The notes under the pieces were generated by a model, which saw only the letters and a list, made by a program, of their open reading frames with translations, ran no database searches and was not told the origin of the DNA. Shown here in pieces: positions 1 through 5,909 of a stretch of DNA of 7,485 bases (position 1 is its first letter; every line of letters starts with the position of its first letter). The stretch covers positions 1-7,485 of the forward strand of contig JBJOIT010000082.1 in NCBI GenBank assembly GCA_046046915.1, in the 5' to 3' direction. This DNA is from JBEEJZ01 sp046046915. GTDB taxonomy: Bacteria; Pseudomonadota; Gammaproteobacteria; Burkholderiales; Burkholderiaceae_C. The position numbers and the translations under genes are program-made.

Positions 1-333
1 GGTGTGGCGGTGGCTGGGGGCCCATTCACCCGGCAGCAGCAGTTGCATGCCCAGGTACATGGCGGCGCTGGCCTGCATTTTTTCCAGGCCGTGGCCGGGG
101 TTGGCCAGCACCAGGACGCGGCGCTCGGCTTTTTCGATGGGGGTGAGTTCACCGGCCTTGAGCAACAGGGGCTTGATGGCTTGGTAGGGCCAGTGGGTGG
201 CGCGGGTGTTGCGGGTGGGGATCTTGGGGGGCAAGACGCCGCGCAGGCTGGGCCACAGGGGCACCAGGTTCAGGGCCTTGAGTTCGTCGCGGTAGGACTG
301 GGGCAGGTCTTCTAGTTTGCCGAGGTCGTTCAT
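1..333 (-). CDS. nagI: Gentisate 1,2-dioxygenase, N-terminal part (cut by window edge)
   Basis: The reading frame runs from ATG at 333 to base 1 without a stop, giving the first 111 residues of a protein normally about 340-350 aa. It begins MNDLGKLEDLPQSYRDEL and contains PLWPSLR, the conserved GELTPIEKAERRVLVLANPG block (about 63-82) and LLLPGEWAPSHRHT at the edge. H108 and H110 of HRHT fit the first iron-ligand histidines of the gentisate dioxygenase cupin. The enzyme is a cytosolic Fe(II) ring-cleavage dioxygenase that converts gentisate to maleylpyruvate. This is the step that consumes the product of the NagGH hydroxylase encoded just upstream. It lies 76 nt after nagAa, behind a GC-rich hairpin. 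No good Shine-Dalgarno sequence precedes the ATG, only ACGGA between A and T runs. The family call is confident; the symbol follows the Ralstonia U2 nag naming and gtdA/gdo would serve equally. Confidence 0.9.
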   Translation of the reverse strand, partial: MNDLGKLEDLPQSYRDELKALNLVPLWPSLRGVLPPKIPTRNTRATHWPYQAIKPLLLKAGELTPIEKAERRVLVLANPGHGLEKMQASAAMYLGMQLLLPGEWAPSHRHT

Positions 334-360
334 ACAAAAATCCGTTTTTTCAACAAGGAA

Positions 361-383
361 ACGCCCTGCTCAGGGCAGGGCGT
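361..383 (-). terminator. GC-rich hairpin between nagAa and nagI (weak terminator, attenuator or processing site)
   Basis: Bases 361-369 (ACGCCCTGC) are the exact reverse complement of 375-383, giving a 9-bp stem with a 5-nt loop. Read on the minus strand, the stem is followed by TTTCCTTGTT, an interrupted T-rich stretch rather than a clean run. It starts 26 nt past the nagAa stop. It could partly terminate transcription, stabilise the upstream mRNA, or separate nagI expression from the hydroxylase genes. The stem is seen directly; the function is inferred. Confidence 0.5.
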
Positions 384-409
384 GTCGGGTTCACCTACCA
401 GTGACATGG

Positions 410-1462
410 CTAGCGATCAGCAGAAGTAACAAACGAGTCGGCGTAGAACTCATCCACCGGTAGGCCGCCTCGGGCCACATAGTCGCTTCTGGCGGAGTCC
501 ACCACGATGGGAGCACCACAGGCATACACCTGGTGCCCCGACAGATCGGGAAAGTCCTGCAGCACGGCCTGGTGCACAAAGCCCGTTCGGCCACCCCAGT
601 GATCTTCAGCTTCCGCGTTCGAGATCACGGGTACATAGCGCAGATGCGGCATCTCGGCCAGCCGGGCCTCCACCCAATTCGCCATGTAGAGATCGGCCGG
701 GCGACGACCGCCCCAATACAGCGTGGCTGGGCGGGTGATGCCACGGTGCTGCATGTGTTCGATCAGCGCCTTGATCGGCGCAAAGCCAGTGCCTGAAGCC
801 AACAACACGATAGGCTTGTCGCTGTCTTCGCGCAGGTAAAAGCTGCCGTAGGGGCCTTCGGCGCGCAGAACGTCCTTTTCCTTCAGTGTGCTGAACACCG
901 TGTCGGTGAACTTGCCGCCGGGCATGTGACGGATGTGCAGTTCCACCGTGGGCGGTGCCACTTCCAGCGTGTGGGGGGCGTTGGCCATGCTGTAGCTGCG
1001 ACGCGTGCCATCACGTAGCAAGAACTCGATGTACTGGCCTGCATGGAACTTCATGACGTCGTTGCCAGGCAATTGCAGTTTCATCACGATCACGTCGTGG
1101 GACTTTTTCCCCAGGCTCAGCACGCGCGCCGGCATCTTCTTGACGGGCAAGCCCCCTTCAGCGCTCACCTGACGTGACGCCAGCACCACATCGCTTTGTG
1201 CCGTGGCACAGCAGGTCAGCACCAGGCCTTGGGCTTCCTCTTCGTCGCTCAAGGCTTTGGCCTGATGCGGGCCGTGCACCACGGTGCCCGAGATTTTTTT
1301 GCATTTGCACGAACCGCAGGCGCCGTCCTTGCAGCCATAGGGCAAGCCTATGCCCTGGCGTATGCCTGCCGCCAGCAGGGTTTCATTGCCATCGGCCGTG
1401 AAGCTGAGCCCGCTGGGCTCGACCGATACCTGAAACCGGGCCTGAGCCAACGTCTCACTCAT
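410..1462 (-). CDS. nagAa: Ferredoxin reductase component of the salicylate 5-hydroxylase (2Fe-2S/FAD/NAD)
   Basis: A 350-aa single-component electron-transfer flavoprotein that takes electrons from NAD(P)H and passes them to the Rieske ferredoxin encoded upstream. Domains in order: an N-terminal plant-type 2Fe-2S domain with C44, C49, C52 (in CKDGACGSC) and C84; an FAD-binding domain with RSYS at 155-158; an NAD-binding domain with GTGFAP at 224-229 and CGAP at 315-318; and the C-terminal EFYADSF signature. I chose the ATG at 1462, which gives MSETLAQARFQVS. A start at 1537 would add 25 residues lying inside the nagAb coding region with no family resemblance. The ATG overlaps the nagAb stop by 8 nt (ATGAGTGA), implying translational coupling. 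The sequence (KDGACGSCKCKK, SGTVVHGPHQAKAL) resembles the CDP-6-deoxy-glucoseen reductase-like (RfbI/AscD-type) proteins common in Comamonadaceae more than the shorter classical NagAa. Its role here is therefore assigned by position, and the symbol is functional rather than orthology-based. Confidence 0.85.
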   Translation of the reverse strand: MSETLAQARFQVSVEPSGLSFTADGNETLLAAGIRQGIGLPYGCKDGACGSCKCKKISGTVVHGPHQAKALSDEEEAQGLVLTCCATAQSDVVLASRQVSAEGGLPVKKMPARVLSLGKKSHDVIVMKLQLPGNDVMKFHAGQYIEFLLRDGTRRSYSMANAPHTLEVAPPTVELHIRHMPGGKFTDTVFSTLKEKDVLRAEGPYGSFYLREDSDKPIVLLASGTGFAPIKALIEHMQHRGITRPATLYWGGRRPADLYMANWVEARLAEMPHLRYVPVISNAEAEDHWGGRTGFVHQAVLQDFPDLSGHQVYACGAPIVVDSARSDYVARGGLPVDEFYADSFVTSADR

Positions 1463-1772
1463 GGACCAGGTCCAAATAAACCCGCCCGCCTTCGATCTTG
1501 ACTGGCCAGGTCTTGGCCGGCTCGGTCGCCGGGCCACAGCTCACCGAGCCGTCGCGCAGGCTGAACATAGCCTGATGAAACGGGCACTCCACGTGATCGC
1601 CTTCGACAAAGCCATCGCACAGCTTGGCGTTACCGTGGCTGCACAGGTTGTTGATGGCGAAGACTTCGCCGTCAACACTGAACAGGGCAATATCTTGCCC
1701 CTCTGGGGTCACGGCGATGCCCGCGCCTTCAAACAAATCGGCCTCGGCGGCCACGTCGGTCCAGTTCGTCAT
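1455..1772 (-). CDS. nagAb: Rieske [2Fe-2S] ferredoxin component
   Basis: A 105-aa soluble Rieske ferredoxin that shuttles electrons from the reductase to the terminal oxygenase NagGH. The cluster ligands are C44 and H46 (CSHG) and C63 and H66 (CPFH), the expected C-x-H...C-x2-H pattern. The length matches the NagAb/NahAb/BphF family. The ATG at 1772 gives MTNWTDVAAEAD, a normal N-terminus for this family; upstream in-frame codons lie inside nagH and are not used. It starts 2 nt after the nagH stop and ends overlapping the nagAa start. No clear Shine-Dalgarno sequence precedes it, so translation probably depends on coupling to nagH. Confidence 0.93.
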   Translation of the reverse strand: MTNWTDVAAEADLFEGAGIAVTPEGQDIALFSVDGEVFAINNLCSHGNAKLCDGFVEGDHVECPFHQAMFSLRDGSVSCGPATEPAKTWPVKIEGGRVYLDLVHE

Positions 1773-1774
1773 AG

Positions 1775-2248
1775 TCAGATGGGGTAGATGATTGAGTTGG
1801 GGATCATTTCGCTGTCGTACACGCACAGGCGCTCGGCGAACTTGAAGCCTTCCGGGGTCTGCACGATGGTGTCGATGTAGCGACCCACATTGAACACCGT
1901 ACTTTCCTTGTCGAATTTGGTGCGGAAGACAGCGTAGTTGGCCTCGCTGTGGATACGGCCGTCTTCGACCTTGCGCACCATGGGCGCGCCCACCACGTGC
2001 CGCTGGTAGTACGGGTCGTGGTACAGCGTCTCTTTGATGCCGTACACGCGGTCCTTGAGCATGCCCTTGCTGGTCAGCGAGAGCGTACACAGCGGAAAAC
2101 CGCGATCAAAGTTTTCACGCGGCTGCAGTTTGTAGACGCACTGCTCGGTAAAAAACTCGGGCCACAGATCCCAGTTGCCGCTGTCCACGGCGCTTGCGTA
2201 ATCGGCATAAAGCTGCTGGATGCCGAACCAGGTATTCATATCAACCAT
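1775..2248 (-). CDS. nagH: Salicylate 5-hydroxylase, small (beta) oxygenase subunit
   Basis: A 157-aa beta subunit of a Rieske non-heme iron oxygenase (NTF2/SnoaL-like fold). It is structural, packing with NagG, and carries no metal ligands. Family traits visible are the N-terminal IQQLYADYASAVDSGNWDLW, the central DRVYGIKETLYHDPYYQRH, and the C-terminal FKFAERLCVYDSEMIPNSI before the stop. Length agrees with about 161 aa for Ralstonia U2 NagH. The start is set at ATG 2248 because GGAGG (2260-2256) lies 7 nt upstream. A TTG two codons earlier is only 1 nt from that site, and the ATG at 2239 is too far. It begins 2 nt after the nagG stop and ends 2 nt before nagAb. Confidence 0.92.
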   Translation of the reverse strand: MVDMNTWFGIQQLYADYASAVDSGNWDLWPEFFTEQCVYKLQPRENFDRGFPLCTLSLTSKGMLKDRVYGIKETLYHDPYYQRHVVGAPMVRKVEDGRIHSEANYAVFRTKFDKESTVFNVGRYIDTIVQTPEGFKFAERLCVYDSEMIPNSIIYPI

Positions 2249-2250
2249 CT

Positions 2251-3516
2251 TCAAGCCTCCATCACTTTGCGCCAGTATTCGTACATGCCACGGATGAGCG
2301 TTTCGGTCACCATGTGGTCGGTCTCGCCCACATCGCGCCCGCCCAGCTCCACCAGCATGCGGTGCTCGGGCTTGGTCTCAAAGGCCTGCTGCGAGAACTC
2401 GATCACCTCGCCGTCGTCCGCACTCACAAAACCGGCCGGGCCAAACAAATTGGACTGGCGCAGGCGGCGCTCGCTCATCTCGGGCGTGTCGTCTTCAAAA
2501 CCGAAGTGGGTCCAGACAAAGTCAAACGCGCCATGGCCGTCGGGCTGGATGTGGCGCGTGGAAACGCTGTTGACCTGCTGCTGAAAAATCACACTGGGGA
2601 ACAGCGTCATCATCACCGCGGTGGGCATCTTGTCGCCCATCTGCCACCAATCCTCGGGCACGATGTCCAGAAAGCTGGGGTCATTGAGCTGCATGCTTTC
2701 CTTGAAGCTGCTCACCTGCGTGACCTGCGCCGCAGCGCCCGTGGCCTGGCCCGCACTGCCGCGGGTCGAGATCATGGCCGCATGACGGTGATGCGCGTCC
2801 ATGCGCAACTCGGACTTGTTGTCGGCGCGCCAGAGGCCAAAGGTCACAAACCAGGTGTGCAACAAGCCGGGGTGGTACGGGTCTTTGATGTTTTCCTGCA
2901 TCAGCTTCCAGTTGCCCGGAATGCGCTGGCGGTTGTAGCCCAGCACCTTGAGCTTGCGACCATTGAACATCCGGTCAAAGTACTGCAGGATGGTCGGACC
3001 CATGTAGTCTTCGAGCGACTCCACGTTGTGGTCGAAGGAGGCGAACACCACGCCCGCGCGCGTCGCCACTTTCAGGGATGTCAAACCGTGGTCTTTGGGA
3101 TCGAAGTCGGCCGGCATGCCACCATTGACCTTGCCGTCCTGGCGCACGCCGCGGCGAAAGGGCACGCCCTGCAGCTTGCCATCGAGGGCGTAGCTCCACT
3201 GGTGGTAGGGGCAGACCAGCTCCTTTTTGTTGCCATGACGCTCGCGGCAAAACTGCATGCCCCGGTGGGCACAGACGTTCTCGACCACATGGATCTGCCC
3301 ATCCTGGCTACGCGTCATGATGACCGAGCGCTCGCCGACCACCGTGCGCTTGAAATCACCTGGATTGGGGATCTCGGCCTCCAGGCCCACATAACTCCAG
3401 TGGTTCTTGTAGAAAAAGCGCTCCAGCTCTTTCTTGTGGCGGTCTTCGTCGGTGTACACGGCAAACGGAACACGGCTGGTGCCGCCCGTTTCCCAATGGA
3501 TGGGTTGTTCGATCAT
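2251..3516 (-). CDS. nagG: Salicylate 5-hydroxylase, large (alpha) oxygenase subunit
   Basis: A 421-aa Rieske oxygenase alpha subunit that, with NagH, hydroxylates salicylate at C5 to gentisate using O2 and electrons from NagAb. The Rieske cluster is ligated by C82 and H84 (CAHRG) and C102 and H105 (CPYHQW). The mononuclear iron site is in QENIKDPYHPGLLH, with H215 and H220 as ligands and D212 as the bridging aspartate between cluster and iron. The third iron ligand is probably an aspartate in ADDGE (366-370). Length and motifs such as AEIPNPGDFKRT, GKVNGGMP and LIRGMYEYWRKVM closely resemble Ralstonia U2 NagG (about 423 aa) as I remember it. The ATG at 3516 is preceded by AGGAGA 4 nt upstream. 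It is the first gene of the operon, divergent from nagR. A related aromatic acid such as a substituted salicylate is possible as substrate, but the linked gentisate dioxygenase and NagR-type regulator favour salicylate. Confidence 0.94.
   Translation of the reverse strand: MIEQPIHWETGGTSRVPFAVYTDEDRHKKELERFFYKNHWSYVGLEAEIPNPGDFKRTVVGERSVIMTRSQDGQIHVVENVCAHRGMQFCRERHGNKKELVCPYHQWSYALDGKLQGVPFRRGVRQDGKVNGGMPADFDPKDHGLTSLKVATRAGVVFASFDHNVESLEDYMGPTILQYFDRMFNGRKLKVLGYNRQRIPGNWKLMQENIKDPYHPGLLHTWFVTFGLWRADNKSELRMDAHHRHAAMISTRGSAGQATGAAAQVTQVSSFKESMQLNDPSFLDIVPEDWWQMGDKMPTAVMMTLFPSVIFQQQVNSVSTRHIQPDGHGAFDFVWTHFGFEDDTPEMSERRLRQSNLFGPAGFVSADDGEVIEFSQQAFETKPEHRMLVELGGRDVGETDHMVTETLIRGMYEYWRKVMEA
2256..2260 (-). 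promoter_or_regulatory. Ribosome binding site that fixes the nagH start
   Basis: GGAGG on the minus strand, lying within the last codons of nagG, with a 7-nt spacer to the ATG at 2248. It is the only strong Shine-Dalgarno sequence inside the operon after that of nagG. It excludes the TTG at 2254 as the start. Confidence 0.75.
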
Positions 3517-3518
3517 GG

Positions 3519-3560
3519 CGTCTCCTGAAAATGTTGGTGGCGATGATGGCCCAGGAGACG
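3519..3560 (-). promoter_or_regulatory. 9-bp inverted repeat in the nagG leader that includes its Shine-Dalgarno
   Basis: CGTCTCCTG (3519-3527) and CAGGAGACG (3552-3560) are perfect reverse complements separated by 24 nt. In the nagG transcript the downstream arm is CAGGAGACG, which contains the AGGAG ribosome binding site and ends 2 nt before the ATG. If the transcript starts upstream of 3560, the folded stem (six G-C and three A-U pairs) would hide the ribosome binding site. It could instead be a DNA operator for a dimeric protein. The repeat is seen directly; the role is inferred. Confidence 0.6.
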
Positions 3561-3633
3561 AATTCCGTAAATCGAAATCAAAAGATAATCAATATTCGAA
3601 TTTCAAATAAATAGCACAACACACCACACGCCG
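3561..3633. promoter_or_regulatory. AT-rich divergent nagG/nagR promoter and probable NagR operator region
   Basis: This AT-rich stretch between divergent genes is where a LysR-type regulator would bind to control both. A -10-like GATAAT lies at 3584-3589 on the plus strand, fitting nagR, but without a convincing -35. The block contains the 8-bp palindrome ATTCGAAT (3594-3601) and two similar segments, TCGAAATCAAA (3572-3582) and TCGAATTTCAAA (3596-3607), 24 nt apart. I could not settle on one T-N11-A LysR box or on a clear nagG promoter; weak -35 elements are normal for activator-dependent promoters. Confidence 0.5.
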
Positions 3634-4569
3634 ATGAAGCTGTCTCGTATCGACCTGAACTTGCTGCTGGTCTTTCACCACCTGCTGCGCGAAAAGCGGG
3701 TCTCGGCCGTGGCTGCCGCACTGGGCATGAGCCAGCCTGCCGTGAGCAGCGCCTTGGGCCGGCTGCGCACCAGCCTGGGCGATGAGCTGTTTTTGCGCAC
3801 CCAGGGCGGTATGGCGCCCACGCCCTACGCACTGCAGCTGGCTGAGCCGGTCGCCCTTGCGCTGGATGGCTTGCAAGAGGCGCTCAATGTGCGCGCCTCT
3901 TTTGACCCTGCCACCAGCCAACGCAGCTTTACCCTGGCCATGACCGATGTGGGCGAGATGTATTTCCTGCCCGTATTGGTTGACGCACTGGCTGCGGCGG
4001 CACCGGGCGTGACGCTGCAGGTGGTCAGCGTCACGCAGGCCAGCCTGAAAGACGACATGGCTTCAGGACGTGTGGACCTGGCACTGGGTTTGCTCCCCCA
4101 ACTGCAGGCGGGCTTTTTTCAGCAAGCGCTGTTTCACCAGGCCTACGTCTGCCTGATGCGGCAGAGTCACCCTCTGGCGGCGCCAGAAGCGCTGAGCCTG
4201 CAAGCCTTTGCACAGGCCCAGCATGTGCGCGTCATCGCGGCAGGCACCGGCCACGGCCGTGTCGATGCAGCCCTGGAGAGACAGGGCCTGCAACGTCAGT
4301 TTCGGCTGACCGTGCCGCACTACGTGGCGCTGGGCGATGTTCTGGGCCACTCGGACCTGATTGCCACCGTACCCGAGCGGTTTGCCAAGCGGGTGGTCGG
4401 CCCCTATGGCTTGTGCACCCGCGCCCTACCCTTGGCGGTAGACAGCAGCGCGATCCACCAGTTCTGGCACGGCCGACTGCACAAGGACCCTGGGCATCAG
4501 TGGCTGCGTGGTCTGGTGGCCAGGCTATTTGGTGATGCAGGCAAACCGCAGTGGGAACAGGCGGTCTGA
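3634..4569 (+). CDS. nagR: LysR-type transcriptional regulator, NahR/NagR group
   Basis: A 311-aa LysR-family regulator, expected to activate the divergent nagG operon when salicylate is bound. The N-terminal winged helix-turn-helix spans about residues 5-65, with the recognition region LGMSQPAVSSALGRLR at 30-45 and LFLRTQGGMAPTPYA after it. The effector domain carries FTLAMTDVGEMYFLPVL near residue 100, DLALGLLPQLQAGFFQ and VRVIAAGTGHG, all hallmarks of the NahR/NagR/DntR/LinR subgroup. It is slightly longer than NahR (about 300 aa) because of its C-terminal tail. The ATG at 3634 gives the usual DLNLLLVF start; no Shine-Dalgarno precedes it, only an A/C-rich leader (CACAACACACCACACG). Divergent placement beside the target operon supports the role. 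Salicylate as effector is inferred from family and context. Confidence 0.9.
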   Translation: MKLSRIDLNLLLVFHHLLREKRVSAVAAALGMSQPAVSSALGRLRTSLGDELFLRTQGGMAPTPYALQLAEPVALALDGLQEALNVRASFDPATSQRSFTLAMTDVGEMYFLPVLVDALAAAAPGVTLQVVSVTQASLKDDMASGRVDLALGLLPQLQAGFFQQALFHQAYVCLMRQSHPLAAPEALSLQAFAQAQHVRVIAAGTGHGRVDAALERQGLQRQFRLTVPHYVALGDVLGHSDLIATVPERFAKRVVGPYGLCTRALPLAVDSSAIHQFWHGRLHKDPGHQWLRGLVARLFGDAGKPQWEQAV

Positions 4570-4586
4570 GCCCTGTGCGCAGGGCT
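4569..4586. terminator. Hairpin between convergent nagR and ATPase genes
   Basis: AGCCCTG (4569-4575) pairs perfectly with CAGGGCT (4580-4586) across a TGCG loop. The outermost A-T pair is the last base of the nagR TGA and the last base of the ATPase TAA on the other strand. The hairpin therefore fills the whole 16-nt gap. Neither side has a T-run, so it is a weak candidate as a classical intrinsic terminator, but it could serve transcripts in both directions. Confidence 0.5.
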
Positions 4587-5788
4587 TAGGAGTGACCCAG
4601 GCCACGGATGGTTTCAGCGAGTGCACGCAGGCCGACCAGCTGCACACCCTCACCCACCGGATAAGTGTCTGAGCCGGGATACACCAGGTAGCGCTTTGCT
4701 GGCTTTAAATCCTCGCAGGCGCTGTAAAACCCTCGGCGTGGTCGGCTGCTGATGCCTCGTTTGACTTCCATGACCCACAAGCCATGCCCCGGCATATCCA
4801 GCAGCAAATCCACCTCTGCCCCGTTGCTGGTTCGGTAAAAGCCGCTGCTCGTATTGGGCGGAGCGGCGTTGAGCAAGTTCTCCAGCACAAAGCCCTCCCA
4901 GCTGTTGCCCACCACAGGGTGCGACAACAAGCCGTCGTGCGTGACAATGCCGAGCAAGGCATGCAACAAACCGCTGTCGCGCACATAAAACTTGGGTGAT
5001 TTCACTAGTCGCTTACCCGTGTTGCTGTGCCAGGGCTGCACACGGCGCAACAACATCAGGTCCACCAGCATGTCCAGATACCGGTTCACCGTTTTGGTGT
5101 CCAGCATCAGGTTCTTGCCCAATTGCGAGACATCGAGCAAGCCGCCTTGCTGATGCGCCAGCATGGTCCACAAACGGCGCAGGGTTTCGGCTGGAATCCG
5201 GGCACCGTAGTTTGGAATGTCACGCTCCAGGTAGGTCTTGGTCAGGTTCTGCCGCCAGCTCATGCTCTTGGGCCCACTTGGCGCAAGAAAACTGTTGGGG
5301 AACCCGCCACGTAACCATAAGGCGTCCTGCTGATCAACGCCCACCTCCAACACCTGCAAAGGTGGCAGTTCCAGATAGGCCACCCGCCCGGCAAGGCTTT
5401 CGCTGGATTGGCGCAGCAACTCGCCAGTGGCCGACCCCAGCAACAGAAATCGGGCCTGCGCCAAACCCTGACGCCGCCCGCGATCAATCAAACCGCGCAG
5501 CACCTGAAACAGCGCAGGCATTTGCTGAACCTCATCCAGGATGATCAATTTATCGGCATGCTGAGACAGGTAAGCCTCAGGGTCCGTCAGTTTTTGCCTG
5601 TCGGCGGGGCTTTCCAGATCCAGATAAAGGCTGGGGCATGTGCGACCGTCCAGCCCCTTGAGCGCGCAGTGCTCACCCACCCGCAACGCCAAGGTGGTTT
5701 TGCCCGCCTGCCGGGGCCCGAGCAGAGCAACCGCTGGTGCGTCGGCCAAGGCAAGCAGCACGGAGGCAAACAAATGGCGATCTATCAT
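4586..5788 (-). CDS. ATP-binding protein of the AAA_14/DUF4143 family
   Basis: A 400-aa P-loop ATPase, near the usual length of this family, whose cellular role is not established. Walker A is GPRQAGKTT (24-32), Walker B is LIILDEVQ (81-88, with D85 and E86), a sensor-like LGSA lies at 117-120, and R135 sits in SLAGRV. A middle region (about 215-255) with LDVSQLGKNLMLDTKTVNRYLDML looks like a winged helix. The C-terminal DUF4143 part keeps a restriction-endonuclease-like pattern: E325 and D327 in GAEVDLLLD, then E341 and K343 in EVK. No membrane segments or signal peptide are apparent. It is a single gene, convergent with nagR and divergent from tgt, so it is unlikely to be functionally linked to either. 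The ATG at 5788 is the only sensible start; no Shine-Dalgarno precedes it. Such genes are scattered unevenly among bacteria, so acquisition by transfer is possible but not shown. Confidence 0.88.
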   Translation of the reverse strand: MIDRHLFASVLLALADAPAVALLGPRQAGKTTLALRVGEHCALKGLDGRTCPSLYLDLESPADRQKLTDPEAYLSQHADKLIILDEVQQMPALFQVLRGLIDRGRRQGLAQARFLLLGSATGELLRQSSESLAGRVAYLELPPLQVLEVGVDQQDALWLRGGFPNSFLAPSGPKSMSWRQNLTKTYLERDIPNYGARIPAETLRRLWTMLAHQQGGLLDVSQLGKNLMLDTKTVNRYLDMLVDLMLLRRVQPWHSNTGKRLVKSPKFYVRDSGLLHALLGIVTHDGLLSHPVVGNSWEGFVLENLLNAAPPNTSSGFYRTSNGAEVDLLLDMPGHGLWVMEVKRGISSRPRRGFYSACEDLKPAKRYLVYPGSDTYPVGEGVQLVGLRALAETIRGLGHS

Positions 5789-5837
5789 CCATGCATTATA
5801 TGGATTTAACTACCAATAATGCATGGTTAAATCATCC
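5784..5837. repeat. Nested inverted and direct repeats at the ATPase start and promoter
   Basis: CCATGCATTAT (5789-5799) and ATAATGCATGG (5816-5826) form a perfect 11-bp inverted repeat with a 16-nt spacer. A second, offset pair is GATTTAAC (5803-5810) with GTTAAATC (5826-5833). ATCATCC occurs as a direct repeat at 5784-5790 and 5831-5837, flanking the structure. The left arm overlaps the TATAAT box and abuts the ATPase ATG. The layout fits an operator for a repressor, possibly autoregulation, but no DNA-binding regulator is encoded next to it. Confidence 0.6.
5795..5800 (-). promoter_or_regulatory. TATAAT -10 box for the ATPase gene
   Basis: A perfect TATAAT on the minus strand ends 6 nt before the ATG at 5788. 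A transcript starting at the usual distance would begin at or very near the start codon, implying a leaderless mRNA. No good -35 lies 16-18 nt upstream. The box lies in the left arm of an 11-bp inverted repeat. Confidence 0.5.
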
Positions 5838-5896
5838 GTACAAATCTGATATCCCGAATGCAGGCCCTCGGCAGGGTGGTGCCCCAAGCCCCCTCC

Positions 5897-5902
5897 TACA
5901 AT
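5897..5902 (+). promoter_or_regulatory. Candidate -10 box (TACAAT) for tgt
   Basis: TACAAT ends 7 nt before the tgt ATG at 5910, and no Shine-Dalgarno sequence is present in CCTACAATTCGGCCC. Transcription from this box would start at or within a base or two of the ATG, giving a leaderless tgt mRNA. The -35 region is not recognisable. The rest of the 121-nt intergenic region (5838-5896) shows nothing else I can name. Confidence 0.45.
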
Positions 5903-5909
5903 TCGGCCC

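Noticed and set aside
4..315. Plus-strand open frames over the nagI region
   Set aside because: The minus-strand translation is clearly gentisate dioxygenase; the plus-strand frames are Gly/Gln-rich shadows.
1463..1537. N-terminal 25-residue extension of the reductase
   Set aside because: It lies entirely inside nagAb, is Arg/Pro-rich as expected from an off-frame reading, and the ATG at 1462 gives a normal family N-terminus.
1773..2090. 106-residue upstream extension of the Rieske ferredoxin frame
   Set aside because: It overlaps nagH in another frame, has low-complexity Arg/Gly/His content, and the ferredoxin N-terminus is at 1772.
2194..3528. A 444-codon open frame on the plus strand, antisense to all of nagG
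   Set aside because: It lies in exact codon register opposite nagG, where stops would require TTA, CTA or TCA codons in nagG. Those are rare in GC-rich genes, so the openness is expected. The translation has no recognisable domain, and nagG is unmistakable.
4586..5788. The ATPase as an antiphage defence or toxin gene
   Set aside because: The nuclease-like C-terminal pattern is suggestive, but there is no partner gene or defence-island context here, and AAA_14/DUF4143 proteins are common outside such islands.
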